Of a stretch of 64,000 bases of DNA, positions 8,065 to 17,068 are shown in pieces. The stretch comes from Pseudonocardia kunmingensis (lineage in GTDB: Bacteria; Actinomycetota; Actinomycetes; Mycobacteriales; Pseudonocardiaceae), in NCBI RefSeq assembly GCF_006716445.1, contig NZ_VFPA01000003.1, positions 1 to 64,000 on the forward strand, written 5' to 3'. Position numbers and translations under genes: made by a program. The notes beneath the pieces were generated by a model, which saw only the letters and a program-made list of their open reading frames with translations, was not told the origin of the DNA and searched no databases. The first letter of the stretch is position 1. Every line of letters begins with the position of its first letter.

Positions 8065-9657
8065 TCAATACGCCTCGGCGGCGCCGTTGCGGCGCGGGTC
8101 GGCGCAGGACCGGAGCACGCCCGCGCCGGCATCGAGCGTGACGGCCTCGAAGTTGCCGGTCAGCGAGTGCCACGGGCCCAGGTCCTTGAGCCACAGCCCG
8201 CGCGCGGCGCACCTGCGGCGGAACTCGCGGTCGACGGCCGGGGAGAATCCGTGCTCCAGGGTCACCCCGGGCAACCAGCCGCCGGCCGGCTCGTGCGGTC
8301 GGACCCCGAACCGCGGCAGCGCCACGACCTCGTCGACGGGCAGGTCGAAGTCCAGCAGGTGCACGAGGTTCTGCAGCACGCACGCCACCAGGGACACCGA
8401 CGGTGATCCGGACGCCACCACCGGAACCCCGTCGCGCAGCACGATGTTCGGTGCGAGGTACACGGTGGCCCGCTCCCCCGGCCACGGCATGCCGCGCTGG
8501 AAGAACGATCCCCCACCGGAGAGCTGGAAGCCCTCGGCGAAAAGGCCGTTCACCCACGGCGACGCCATGTGCGAGTGCGTGAGCGAGGCGGTGTTGCGGT
8601 GCTCGTCGACCACCGTGATGTGGATCGTGCCGGGCGCGGGTGCGGCCGCCCGGGCGAGCCCTGCGCCCAGCCGGGCCACGCGCCGTGCCGCGTGCTCCTT
8701 GCTCAGCAGGGCCTCGACGTCGGTGGCCGCGGTGCGCGGCGGGGCGTAGTAGACCTCGTTGTGCACGGCCACCAGTAGGTCGAGCGTCTCCACGGACCCG
8801 TGCGCCGGGCCCCACGCAGCGAGGTCGAACAGCTCCAGCAGGTTCAGGGCCTCGATGAGCTGGCAGCCGCCGTCGTCCGGCGGCGCGGCGGCGACGATCT
8901 CCGCCCCGCGGTAGGTGCCGCGCAGCGGCTCGGACCACCTCGCCCGGTAGGCCTGGAAGTCGCCGACGGTGATCACCCCACCGCCGCGGGCGCACTCGGC
9001 GCTGAACGCGCGCGCGAAGTCGCCGACGTAGTAGTCCATGTCCTCGTCGCGCAGCCGCTCCAGGGTGCGTGCGACCCGCGCCTGGCGCAGGGTCTCCCCC
9101 GGCCCCACCAGGCAGCCGCCCGGCAGGAACGCCTCACGCGCCTGCTCGTGCGCGCCCAGCTCGGCCCGGCCGGCGTACATCTCGCCGAACAGGTACGGGT
9201 TGACCGCGAAGCCGTCGCGGGCCAGCTCGATCCCCGGCTGCAGCAGGCGCGCCCGCGGCAGCGTCCCGAACCGGTCGTGGGCCGCCCGGAAGGCGGGCCA
9301 CCAGCCGGGAACCGGGACACCTCGGCCGGTGACCAGGTCGGCCCCGGTGAACCCGGCCAGCGGCGCGAGCGGCGCCGCCACGTTGCCGTTGAGGTAGCTC
9401 GCCTCGCCGGTCCGGCCGTCCCGGTACAGCAGCTCGAGACCACCGGTCAGCGCGGTCATGTGCGGCTCGACGACCAGCTGGGTGGCCGCCGCGGCCAGTG
9501 CCGCGTCCGCCGCCGTCCCGCCCTCGCGCAACGCGTCGAGGCCGGCTCGGGTGGCGAGCGGGTGCGAGGTCACCACGGCGCCCCGCTCGCCCGCGACCGG
9601 GCCCTTCGGCCCGTACCGGGCCTGCCGGGACAGCTCGGCGACCGCCTGGCGGTCCAT
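8065..9657 (-). CDS. Gamma-glutamyltransferase family protein
   Basis: 530 residues, the usual length of a gamma-glutamyltransferase or related acylase proenzyme. The N-terminal part has the family segment SHPLATRAGLDALREGGTAADAA. The autoprocessing and catalytic threonine is seen at residue about 344 in GTIHITVVDEHRNTASLTHS; the family normally has TTH, here TIH, but the first Thr is kept. The GGG(S)-type glycine loop (LSGGGSFF) follows as expected. No signal peptide is obvious, so it is probably cytoplasmic, like the acylase-type members. It is the last gene of the hydantoinase operon and overlaps the stop of the MHS symporter by one base. Predicted role: cleavage of an amide or gamma-glutamyl bond in the imported substrate or an intermediate. 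Confidence 0.85.
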   Translation of the reverse strand: MDRQAVAELSRQARYGPKGPVAGERGAVVTSHPLATRAGLDALREGGTAADAALAAAATQLVVEPHMTALTGGLELLYRDGRTGEASYLNGNVAAPLAPLAGFTGADLVTGRGVPVPGWWPAFRAAHDRFGTLPRARLLQPGIELARDGFAVNPYLFGEMYAGRAELGAHEQAREAFLPGGCLVGPGETLRQARVARTLERLRDEDMDYYVGDFARAFSAECARGGGVITVGDFQAYRARWSEPLRGTYRGAEIVAAAPPDDGGCQLIEALNLLELFDLAAWGPAHGSVETLDLLVAVHNEVYYAPPRTAATDVEALLSKEHAARRVARLGAGLARAAAPAPGTIHITVVDEHRNTASLTHSHMASPWVNGLFAEGFQLSGGGSFFQRGMPWPGERATVYLAPNIVLRDGVPVVASGSPSVSLVACVLQNLVHLLDFDLPVDEVVALPRFGVRPHEPAGGWLPGVTLEHGFSPAVDREFRRRCAARGLWLKDLGPWHSLTGNFEAVTLDAGAGVLRSCADPRRNGAAEAY

Positions 9658-10994
9658 CAGCTCTCCGCGACGGCCGCGCGCCGGTGCTCGTCCACGGCAG
9701 GGGGCATCGCGAAGATCGCCACCAGGATCGAGAGGATGCAGATGGCCGTCATGTACCAGCCGAAGGCCGTGTTCGTCCCGGTCAGGCCGAAGAGCCACAC
9801 GGCGATCAGCCCGGCCGTCGACCCGAGGGCGGTGGTGCCGATGTTGTAGTTCAGCGCCGAGGCGCTCGCCCGCACCTCGGGCGGGAAGCTCATCACGTAG
9901 GCGGTCGTGAGCGGGGCCCCGACGAAGTTGTTGATGAAGGTGAACACCACGACCGCGATCACGGCGAGCGTGAGCGACCCGGAGCCGATCGCCATGAACG
10001 TGGGCACGGTGACCAGCACGAACACCCCGTAGCCGACGATCAGCGGGACCCGGCCGCCGTAGCGGTCGGCGAGCTTGCCGCCCCACACCGCCGGGACCGG
10101 GCCGATCGCGTAGGTGAGCAGGGACGCCAGCAGGGCGTTCGACGCCGCGAACCCCGCGTTGATCATCGCGGTCACGAAGTAGGCCTGGATGACGAACGAG
10201 CCGACCCGCTGCCCCGCGCCGAGCCCGATCGCGCGGAGCATGGCACCCCAGTGCTCGCGGACCGCCGTGCGGAACGGCGTCTGCACGACCTGGTTCTGCT
10301 CGGCGAGGGCCGCCATCTGCTTGAACTCCGGCGTCTCGTCGACGTGCCTGCGGATGTAGACACCGACCAGCGCCATCGGGATGGCGAACAGGAACGGGAT
10401 GCGCCAGCCCCACGACTCGAACGCCTCCGTCGGCATCGCCGAGATGACCGCGAAGGACACCAGCGTGGCCAGCAGCGGGCCGACCGACGTGGACGCCACG
10501 CTCAGGCCGGCGAGGTAGTTGCGCCGGTTGCCCCGCTCGTGCTCGAAGATGAAGTTCGCCGCAGTCGTGTACTCGACGCTCGCCCCGATGCCCTGCAGCA
10601 TCCGGAAGAACAGGATCAGGACGGGGGCCGCCACACCGATGGCCGCGTACGTGGGCAGCAACCCGATGCCCGCGGTGCCCACGCTCATCACCACGATCGT
10701 CAGGATGAGCACGAAGCGGCGGCCCTTGAGGTCCGCCAGCGGGCCCAGCACCATCCCGGCCAGCGGCCGCAGCGCGTAGGCCAACACGACACCGGCGTAG
10801 GCCGACATCAGCCCGACCATGGTGTCGCCGCTGGGGAAGAACTGGTGGGAGATGATCACCGCCAGCGTCCCGTAGAGGCTGAAGTCGTAGTACTCGACGA
10901 CGTTGCCGAGCATCGCGGACAGGATGACCTTGCGCCGCGCGCGCAGGTCCGGTCCCCCCGCAGGCGCGCTCGCCTGGGTGTCGTTCGTGGTCAC
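9657..10994 (-). CDS. MHS-family MFS symporter
   Basis: A 445-residue 12-helix transporter of the metabolite:H+ symporter branch. LGNVVEYYDFSLYGTLAVI at residues about 30-47 and GPLADLKGRRFVL after helix 2 are diagnostic, as is a long central loop beginning at RRHVDETPEFKQM. Relatives import organic acids, betaines, shikimate or aromatic acids. The GTG start has AGGAGAA six bases upstream. It lies between the FAD oxidase and the gamma-glutamyltransferase gene, so it is the probable importer for the substrate of this operon. Confidence 0.87.
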   Translation of the reverse strand: MTTNDTQASAPAGGPDLRARRKVILSAMLGNVVEYYDFSLYGTLAVIISHQFFPSGDTMVGLMSAYAGVVLAYALRPLAGMVLGPLADLKGRRFVLILTIVVMSVGTAGIGLLPTYAAIGVAAPVLILFFRMLQGIGASVEYTTAANFIFEHERGNRRNYLAGLSVASTSVGPLLATLVSFAVISAMPTEAFESWGWRIPFLFAIPMALVGVYIRRHVDETPEFKQMAALAEQNQVVQTPFRTAVREHWGAMLRAIGLGAGQRVGSFVIQAYFVTAMINAGFAASNALLASLLTYAIGPVPAVWGGKLADRYGGRVPLIVGYGVFVLVTVPTFMAIGSGSLTLAVIAVVVFTFINNFVGAPLTTAYVMSFPPEVRASASALNYNIGTTALGSTAGLIAVWLFGLTGTNTAFGWYMTAICILSILVAIFAMPPAVDEHRRAAVAES

Positions 10995-11047
10995 GGGCTT
11001 CTCCTTGGCACCGGGGCCGGCACTGGCCGCCGTCAGGGGATGGGGGA

Positions 11048-12172
11048 TCAGCGGCGGAAGCGCTCGGGGCGGAAGGCCGCGAGCATCGGGTGCCGGGCAC
11101 CGCTGAGGATTTCGTGGGACAGGAGCTCACCCGCGACGAGCCCGAGGGTGGCGCCGGAGTGGGTGAACGCGACGACGCAGCCGGGCAGCTCCGTGAGCTC
11201 GCCGAACACCGGCTCCCCGTCGCCCGGGATGGGTTTGCGGCCCAGCTTCCACGAGGCGGCACTCAGCTCCTCGTCGCCCGCCAGCACGTGCGACGCCTCG
11301 GCCACGAGCTCCTTGACCACCGACTCGTCGATGGTGCAGCCGCCGGCCGACTCGACGATCCGGTCCTCGTACCAGCTGTGGTCGAGCGCGTACGCGCCGC
11401 CGGGGTGGGGCCGCATCGCCACCCGCGGCGTGTTCAGCACCGCCCGCACCCGGGTCCGCGCGGGTTCGGTGAGCACGAGCATCGACAGCGGCGAGCGGTC
11501 CGGGATGTGCACGCCGTGTTCGGCCACCACGGACGGTGTGGCCGCCCCGCAGGCCACGACCACGACGTCGGCGTCGAACCGGTGGCCCGCGGTGGTGGTG
11601 ACGCCGTGCGCGGCGCTGTCGCGCGCCACGACGCTCGCCCGACCGGCCTGGCGGACCACCTCCCCGCCGAGGCGGGTGAACTCCCCGACGAGGTGCTCGA
11701 TCAGGTGTGGCAGCGACACCCAGCCCTCGCCGGGGTTGTGCACGGCGATCTCGGGGATCGCCGCGGGGTCGACGCCGGGCACCCGCGCGCCGGCCTCCCG
11801 GGGCCCGGCCGGCCACGAGTCGTAGCCGTGCGCCACCTCGTGCCGGTGCCGGTCCTCGACCTGCGCGCGCTGCCCGGGGGCCGTCCAGTGCAGGCCGCCG
11901 TCGAAGCGCAGCCAGTCCCGACCGGGATCGGCGGCGAGCAGGGTGCGGTAGCGGTCGATCCCGGCCATCCGCAGCGCGTGGTAGTCGCGCGACCGGGTGC
12001 CCGCGGAGTTCAGCCAGGCCAGCGACCGGCCGGAGGCGCCGTCACCGAGCTCCCCCTCGGTCACCAGCACGACCGAGGCGCCGCCGCGCTGCAGGTGGGT
12101 GGCCGTCGAGACGCCGATGATGCCGCCTCCCACCACGACGACGCGCTCGGGCGGTCGCTGGGTTCGGGACAT
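11048..12172 (-). CDS. FAD-dependent amine/amino-acid oxidase (DAO family)
   Basis: 374 residues. The N-terminal RVVVVGGGIIGVSTATHLQRGG is a perfect GxGxxG dinucleotide-binding fold of the D-amino-acid oxidase/glycine oxidase/sarcosine oxidase family (PF01266). The FAD-binding strand DADVVVVACGA lies in the middle, and the C-terminal segment FGELTELPGCVVAFTHSGATLG is the usual second FAD contact. The enzyme probably oxidises a C-N bond of an N-substituted amino acid released by the hydantoinase pair. There is a 32-bp gap to the upstream Gfo/Idh gene and a GGTGGA-type ribosome site. Confidence 0.86.
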   Translation of the reverse strand: MSRTQRPPERVVVVGGGIIGVSTATHLQRGGASVVLVTEGELGDGASGRSLAWLNSAGTRSRDYHALRMAGIDRYRTLLAADPGRDWLRFDGGLHWTAPGQRAQVEDRHRHEVAHGYDSWPAGPREAGARVPGVDPAAIPEIAVHNPGEGWVSLPHLIEHLVGEFTRLGGEVVRQAGRASVVARDSAAHGVTTTAGHRFDADVVVVACGAATPSVVAEHGVHIPDRSPLSMLVLTEPARTRVRAVLNTPRVAMRPHPGGAYALDHSWYEDRIVESAGGCTIDESVVKELVAEASHVLAGDEELSAASWKLGRKPIPGDGEPVFGELTELPGCVVAFTHSGATLGLVAGELLSHEILSGARHPMLAAFRPERFRR

Positions 12173-12204
12173 GGGGTATCCACCTTCTCTTCGTGCGTGT
12201 GGTG

Positions 12205-13239
12205 TCAGTGGCGCAGACCGTGGGCCCGCTCGATGATCGCCAGGACGTCGACGGCGTCCTGCGGGTCGACGGGGAGCTCGCCCTCGCCCGCGAGCGCGGC
12301 GGCGAGCAAGCGGTAGAACCGCCCGTAGTCGCCGCGCTCGAGCTCGACGGCCCGGGTGTCGCGGGGGACACCGATCGTGGCGCGGTTCGCCTGCGGCGCG
12401 CGGCCGAAGTCCGGGTCGCTCGGCCATCCGCCCGCGGCCAGCGCGGCCTCCTGCGGGTCGAGGCCCCACATCGTGACGCCGGCCCGCGAGCCGAGCACGT
12501 GGAACCGCGGGGCAGGCGCCGCCGCCAGCCCGGACATGAACAGCCGCGACCGGGCGCCGTTCGCGTGCCGCAGGACGACCAGGGTGTCGTCGTCGCCGTC
12601 GCTCTCGGGGCCGGGCGCCCGGCGCACGACGTCCGCCCACACGTCCTCGACCGGCCCGAGCAGCACGCGGGCCTGGTCGATCAGGTGGGTGCCGAGGTCG
12701 AAAAGGATCCCGCCGCCGTCGGCGACGGGGGTCGTGGCCTTCCAGCCGCGGAAGCCCTGGGGTTTCCACCACTCGAAGCGGGACTCGAACGTGTGCACGT
12801 CGCCCAGTGCCCCGTCCTCGACGAGGCGGCGCAGCGTCCGGAAGTCGCCGTCGAAGCGGCGGTTCTGGAACACCGTCAGGAGGCGGCCCGCCGCGCGGGC
12901 GTGCTCGACCAGGGCGGCGGCCTGCGCGATCGTCGGCGCGAACGGCTTGTCCACGACGACGTGCAGGCCGTGGTCGAGCGCCGCGGTGGCCAGCGCGACG
13001 TGGGTCTGCGGCGGGGTGGCGACGACCACGAGGTCGAGCTCGCCCGCCCGGGCGAACAGCTCGCCCGCGCCGGCCAGGACCGTCGCTCCCGGGTGCGCCT
13101 GCCGCGCCTGCCGGGCCCGCCCCGGGTCCCCGGTCACGACGTGGTCGAGCGAGTACGCCTCGTCGCAGGCGAGGAACGGGGCGTGGAAGATCCGCCCCGA
13201 GACCCCGAAGCCGATCACCGCGGTCCGCAGGGGCCTCAC
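12205..13239 (-). CDS. Gfo/Idh/MocA-family NAD(P)-dependent oxidoreductase
   Basis: 344 residues. The Rossmann motif AVIGFGVSGRIFHAPF is at residues about 7-22, and the family EKP motif appears as VDKPFAPT near residue 95, with Lys conserved. The C-terminal domain starts with FQNRRFDGDF and contains GGGILFDLGTHLIDQ, which positions the nucleotide. These enzymes oxidise or reduce sugars, inositols and related compounds. The GTG start overlaps the stop codon of the hydantoinase B gene (GTGA), so the two are translationally coupled. Confidence 0.87.
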   Translation of the reverse strand: MRPLRTAVIGFGVSGRIFHAPFLACDEAYSLDHVVTGDPGRARQARQAHPGATVLAGAGELFARAGELDLVVVATPPQTHVALATAALDHGLHVVVDKPFAPTIAQAAALVEHARAAGRLLTVFQNRRFDGDFRTLRRLVEDGALGDVHTFESRFEWWKPQGFRGWKATTPVADGGGILFDLGTHLIDQARVLLGPVEDVWADVVRRAPGPESDGDDDTLVVLRHANGARSRLFMSGLAAAPAPRFHVLGSRAGVTMWGLDPQEAALAAGGWPSDPDFGRAPQANRATIGVPRDTRAVELERGDYGRFYRLLAAALAGEGELPVDPQDAVDVLAIIERAHGLRH

Positions 13240-14885
13240 GAGCCGCTCCCGTACGTGGTCCGCGCCGTCTCCGCCGAGATCCGGCCCTCGGCGACGTCCC
13301 GGCGGACCCGTTCGGGGTCCCGCTCGGCCGGTGGGCCGTAGCCGCCGGCCCCGGCCGTGCTCACCGAGACGCGGTCGCCGGGCTGCAGGCGGGTGTAGCC
13401 GTGGTCGATCGGCTGCGCGCCGTCGGAGAGCTCCACCCCGGCCGACGCGCCCGGCCCGCCGCCGGCCAACCCCCACGGCTGCGAGCGCTGCCGCGACGTG
13501 TCGAGCCAGAAGTGCACGTCGCGTTCCTCCACCCGGACCGTGCGGCGGATGCCCATCCCACCGCGGGTGCGCCCGGTGCCGCCGGAGTCGTCGATGAGCG
13601 CGTACTCCTCCACGACCAGCGGATACTCGGTCTCCAGCGCCTCCACCGGCAGGTTGCTGGTGTTGGTCATGTGCACCTGGACGCCGTCCATGCCGTCCTT
13701 GCCGAACCGGGCGCCGCACCCACCGCCGATCGTCTCCAGGTAGACGAAGTAGCGGCCGCTGCGCGCGTCCACACCGGAGAAGTGCACGCCCGTGTTCGCG
13801 CCGTTGCTCGCCGCGGTCACCGTCTCCGGGACCGCGCCCGCCAGCGCGCCGTGGATCAGGTCGACCACCCGCTGGCAGGTCTCACTGCGGCCGTTGACCG
13901 CGGCGGGCTCCACGCAGTCCAGGACGGAACCGCGGGGCGCGGTGATCGTGACCGGCCGGTGCAGCCCGGCGTTGGCGACGATGTCCGGGTCGACCAGCGT
14001 CTTCAGCGCGTAGTAGACGGCCGCGTGCAACGCGGTCCACACCACGTTGACGCTGGCCCGGACCTGCGCGGGCGCGGTGAAGTCGAACGCGACCTCGTCG
14101 CCGCGCACCGTGACGGTGACCCCGAGCTCGAGCTCCTCGTCCAGCTCGGGGCAGTCGAAAAGGTCGGTGTACTCGTAGCGCCCGTCCGGCACCGTCGCGA
14201 TCGCCGCGCGGGTGCGCCGCTCGGTGTAGTCCAACAACGCCTCACCGGCCGCGACCAGGGTGGCGCGCCCGTACCGGTCGCACAGCTCGGCGAACCGGGT
14301 GCAGGCGAGCCGGTTCGCCGCGATCTGGGCGCGCAGGTCGGCCTTGCGCTCGTGCGGCACCTGGCAGTTGAGCAGGATCAGCTCGAACAGGTCGGTCTGC
14401 AGCTCACCGCGGCGCATCAGCCGCACCGGCGGGATCCGCAGTCCCTCCTGGAAGATGTGCGCGTGCCCGCGGTCGCCGAAGTCGGCGTGGTGGGCGAGGT
14501 TGGCCACCCAGGCCGTGATCTCGCCGTCGACGAAGACCGGCGAGACCAGCACGATGTCGGGCAGGTGCGAACCGCCGCCGTTGAACGGGTCGTTGCCGAT
14601 GAAGGCGTCGCCGTCCTCGATGGTCTCCACCGGGAAGCGGCGGGTGATCTCGTCCACGATGCCCATGAGCGAGCCGAGGTGCAGCGGCGAGCCGCCCTCG
14701 TCCTGGGCGAGCATGCGGCCGCGGGCGTCGAACACCGATGCTGTGCAGTCCCGGCGTTCCTTGATGTTGGTGGAGTAGGCGGCGCGCACGAGCGTCTCGC
14801 CCATCTCCTCCACGACGGACGACAGCGCCGAACCGATCACCTCGATCAGCACCGGGTCCTCCACGGTCGGCACCTCGGGGGTCAT
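13236..14885 (-). CDS. hyuB: Hydantoinase B / 5-oxoprolinase beta-type subunit
   Basis: 549 residues, the normal length of HyuB/AcxB/OplB-type subunits. SALSSVVEEMGETLVRAAYSTNIKERRDCTASVFD near the N-terminus and the FIGNDPFNGGGSHLPDIVLVSPVF block with NLAHHADFGDRG are the conserved metal-site regions of the family (PF02538). It partners HyuA, encoded directly upstream with a 4-bp ATGA overlap, to form the ATP-dependent enzyme that opens hydantoin, N-methylhydantoin or 5-oxoproline rings. Which substrate is used cannot be told from sequence alone. Confidence 0.92.
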   Translation of the reverse strand: MTPEVPTVEDPVLIEVIGSALSSVVEEMGETLVRAAYSTNIKERRDCTASVFDARGRMLAQDEGGSPLHLGSLMGIVDEITRRFPVETIEDGDAFIGNDPFNGGGSHLPDIVLVSPVFVDGEITAWVANLAHHADFGDRGHAHIFQEGLRIPPVRLMRRGELQTDLFELILLNCQVPHERKADLRAQIAANRLACTRFAELCDRYGRATLVAAGEALLDYTERRTRAAIATVPDGRYEYTDLFDCPELDEELELGVTVTVRGDEVAFDFTAPAQVRASVNVVWTALHAAVYYALKTLVDPDIVANAGLHRPVTITAPRGSVLDCVEPAAVNGRSETCQRVVDLIHGALAGAVPETVTAASNGANTGVHFSGVDARSGRYFVYLETIGGGCGARFGKDGMDGVQVHMTNTSNLPVEALETEYPLVVEEYALIDDSGGTGRTRGGMGIRRTVRVEERDVHFWLDTSRQRSQPWGLAGGGPGASAGVELSDGAQPIDHGYTRLQPGDRVSVSTAGAGGYGPPAERDPERVRRDVAEGRISAETARTTYGSGS

Positions 14886-16936
14886 CGCCCCACCTCCACG
14901 ATCAGGTTGCGCAGCTCGTCCACGGTCGCGACGTCCCCGGGCAGCAGCAGGGTGGTGGTGTCCATCTGCTCGACCACCGCAGGACCCTCGACCCGGTGCC
15001 CGGGCGCAAGGCGCCTCCGGTCGTACACCGGGCACTCGGTGTGCCCACCGCTCTCGGGCAGGTAGACCCGGCGCGTCGCCCGCACCGCGGCCGAGGCGTC
15101 GGCGTCGCCGAGCGGGGCGCGGTGCAGCTCGGCCCGCGCCACCTCGCCGACAGCGCGCAGCCGGAACGTGACGACCTGGACCTCCTCCTCGTGCGCGGAG
15201 TAGCCGTACATCCGCTCGTGCTCGACGGCGAACCGCTTCACCAGCTGGTCGACGGTGGCCGCGGTGATGTCGCCGTCGGGCACCTGCACCGGCAGCTCGT
15301 AGTTCTGCCCGGCGTAGCGCACCTCGGCCCAGCGTTCGATCCGGCGCCGCTCGGCGGGGACGTCTTCCTCGGCCAGCCAGTCCGTCGCCGAGGCGGCCAG
15401 CTCGGCGAACACCTCGGCCACCGCGGTCCGCGTGGCGTCGCCGCCCAGCGGGACGATGCGGGTGCGCAGGAAATCGGCCCTGATGTCGGTCATGAGCAGG
15501 CCGGCGGCGCACTGGGCGCCAGGCGTCTCGGGCACCAGCACGGTGCGCATCCCCAGCTCCCGGGCCAGGCGGACGGCGTGCAGCGGTCCGGCCCCGCCGA
15601 AGGGCACGAGCACGTAGTCGCGCGGGTCGTAGCCGCGCTGCACGGAGATGACGCGGATGGCGCGGGCCATGTTCGCGGTGATCACCCGGACGATCCCCTG
15701 GGCCGCGTCGAGCACGTCCAGTCCGAGCGGCCCGGCCACGCCGGCCACCGCCCTGTGCGCCGCGTCGGCGTCGATCCGCATCTGGCCGTCGAGCAGGTAC
15801 TCCGGGTTGAGCACCTGCAGCACGACGTTGGCGTCGGTGACGGTCGGCTCGCTGCCGCGCCCGTAGCACGCGGGCCCGGGATCGGCGCCCGCGCTCGCCG
15901 GGCCGACCTTGAGCGCGCCGCCCGCGTCGATCCAGGCGATCGACCCGCCGCCCGCGCCGACGGTGTGGATGTCCAGCATCGGGGCCCGCACGGGCCTGCC
16001 GTCGATCTCGGTGCCGCTGGTGACCTTGGGAACGCCGTCCTGCACCAGCGAGACGTCCGAGGAGGTGCCGCCGACGTCGAACGTGATGACGTTCGGGTGA
16101 CCGGCCGCCCTGGCGATCTCCGCGGCACCGACCACCCCGGTGCTGGGGCCGGAGAGGATCATCCGCGAGGGCATCCGCTCGGCCGCCTCGAACGGGATGA
16201 TGCCGCCGTTGGACTGCGTGACGTGCGGCACCGCGCCCAGCCCGAGCTCGGAGAGCCGGGTGCGCAGGCGGGCGAGGTAGCGGGCGACCACCGGACCGAT
16301 GTAGGCGTTGACCACCACCGTGGACAGCCGCTCGTACTCGCGGAACTCCGGCAGCACCGCTGAGGAGACCGAGACGTACACGCCGGGCAGCTCCTCGGCG
16401 AGGATCCGCTCGACGACCTGCTCGTGCTCTGGGTGCACGAAGCTGTAGAGGAAGCACACCGCCACCGCCTCGACGCGCTGCTCGCGCAGCCTCCGGGCGA
16501 GCTCGCGGACCTGTGCGGGGTCGATCCCCTGCTCGACCCGCCCGTCGTGGCGGACGCGCTCGCCGACCTCCAGCCGCCGGTCGCGGTCCACGAGCGCGGC
16601 GGGCTTGTCGGCCTGCAGGTCGTACAGCGAGGGCCGCCGGCCGCGCCCGAGTTCCAGCAGGTCGCGGAACCCCGCCGTGGTCAGCAGGCCGGTGCGGGCA
16701 CCGCGGCCGGTGAGCAGGGCGTTCGTCCCGACCGTGGTGCCGTGCGCGAAGTAGCCGACCTCGCCCAGGTCGCGGCCCACGTCCTCGAGGATGCGGGAGA
16801 CGCCGTCGACGACGGCGCGGCCGGGGTCGTCGGGGGTGCTGGACACCTTGCGCACGTGGAGGCGGCCGGACCGCTCGTCCAGTGCGCAGACGTCGGTGAA
16901 CGTGCCACCGGTGTCGACGCCGATGCGGAGTGTCAT
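14882..16936 (-). CDS. hyuA: Hydantoinase A / 5-oxoprolinase alpha-type subunit
   Basis: 684 residues. It contains the two-part actin-like ATPase fold of HyuA (PF05378, PF01968): RIGVDTGGTFTDVCAL at the N-terminus, FAHGTTVGTNALLTGRGARTGL, then ITFDVGGTSSDVSLV and DIHTVGAGGGSIAWID for nucleotide binding. It is the first gene of a six-gene minus-strand operon whose first three genes overlap by 4 bp each. A LacI regulator is divergent, with two operator-like palindromes 27-64 bases upstream of this start, so induction by the pathway substrate or a metabolite is likely. Confidence 0.92.
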   Translation of the reverse strand: MTLRIGVDTGGTFTDVCALDERSGRLHVRKVSSTPDDPGRAVVDGVSRILEDVGRDLGEVGYFAHGTTVGTNALLTGRGARTGLLTTAGFRDLLELGRGRRPSLYDLQADKPAALVDRDRRLEVGERVRHDGRVEQGIDPAQVRELARRLREQRVEAVAVCFLYSFVHPEHEQVVERILAEELPGVYVSVSSAVLPEFREYERLSTVVVNAYIGPVVARYLARLRTRLSELGLGAVPHVTQSNGGIIPFEAAERMPSRMILSGPSTGVVGAAEIARAAGHPNVITFDVGGTSSDVSLVQDGVPKVTSGTEIDGRPVRAPMLDIHTVGAGGGSIAWIDAGGALKVGPASAGADPGPACYGRGSEPTVTDANVVLQVLNPEYLLDGQMRIDADAAHRAVAGVAGPLGLDVLDAAQGIVRVITANMARAIRVISVQRGYDPRDYVLVPFGGAGPLHAVRLARELGMRTVLVPETPGAQCAAGLLMTDIRADFLRTRIVPLGGDATRTAVAEVFAELAASATDWLAEEDVPAERRRIERWAEVRYAGQNYELPVQVPDGDITAATVDQLVKRFAVEHERMYGYSAHEEEVQVVTFRLRAVGEVARAELHRAPLGDADASAAVRATRRVYLPESGGHTECPVYDRRRLAPGHRVEGPAVVEQMDTTTLLLPGDVATVDELRNLIVEVGR

Positions 16937-16962
16937 TCCTGGAACCTGCCGTCGTCCGGGAT

Positions 16963-17000
16963 TGAGAACCTTCTCAGTGGAGCTGGCGAGAAGGTTCTCA
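16963..17000. promoter_or_regulatory. Two LacI-type operator palindromes between hyuA and lacI
   Basis: TGAGAACCTTCTCA at 16963-16976 and its inverted counterpart CGAGAAGGTTCTCA at 16987-17000 are nearly perfect 14-bp palindromes, centres 24 bp apart, in the 132-bp divergent region. Half-site GAGAA/TTCTC symmetry is typical for LacI-family operators. They probably control both hyuA and the regulator gene. Confidence 0.65.
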
Positions 17001-17068
17001 GTAGCGGGTAGGCTGCGTCAAGACGTCGCGAGGATCGCTTCGCGAGCGGGACCGGCCGGGGGGCTGCC

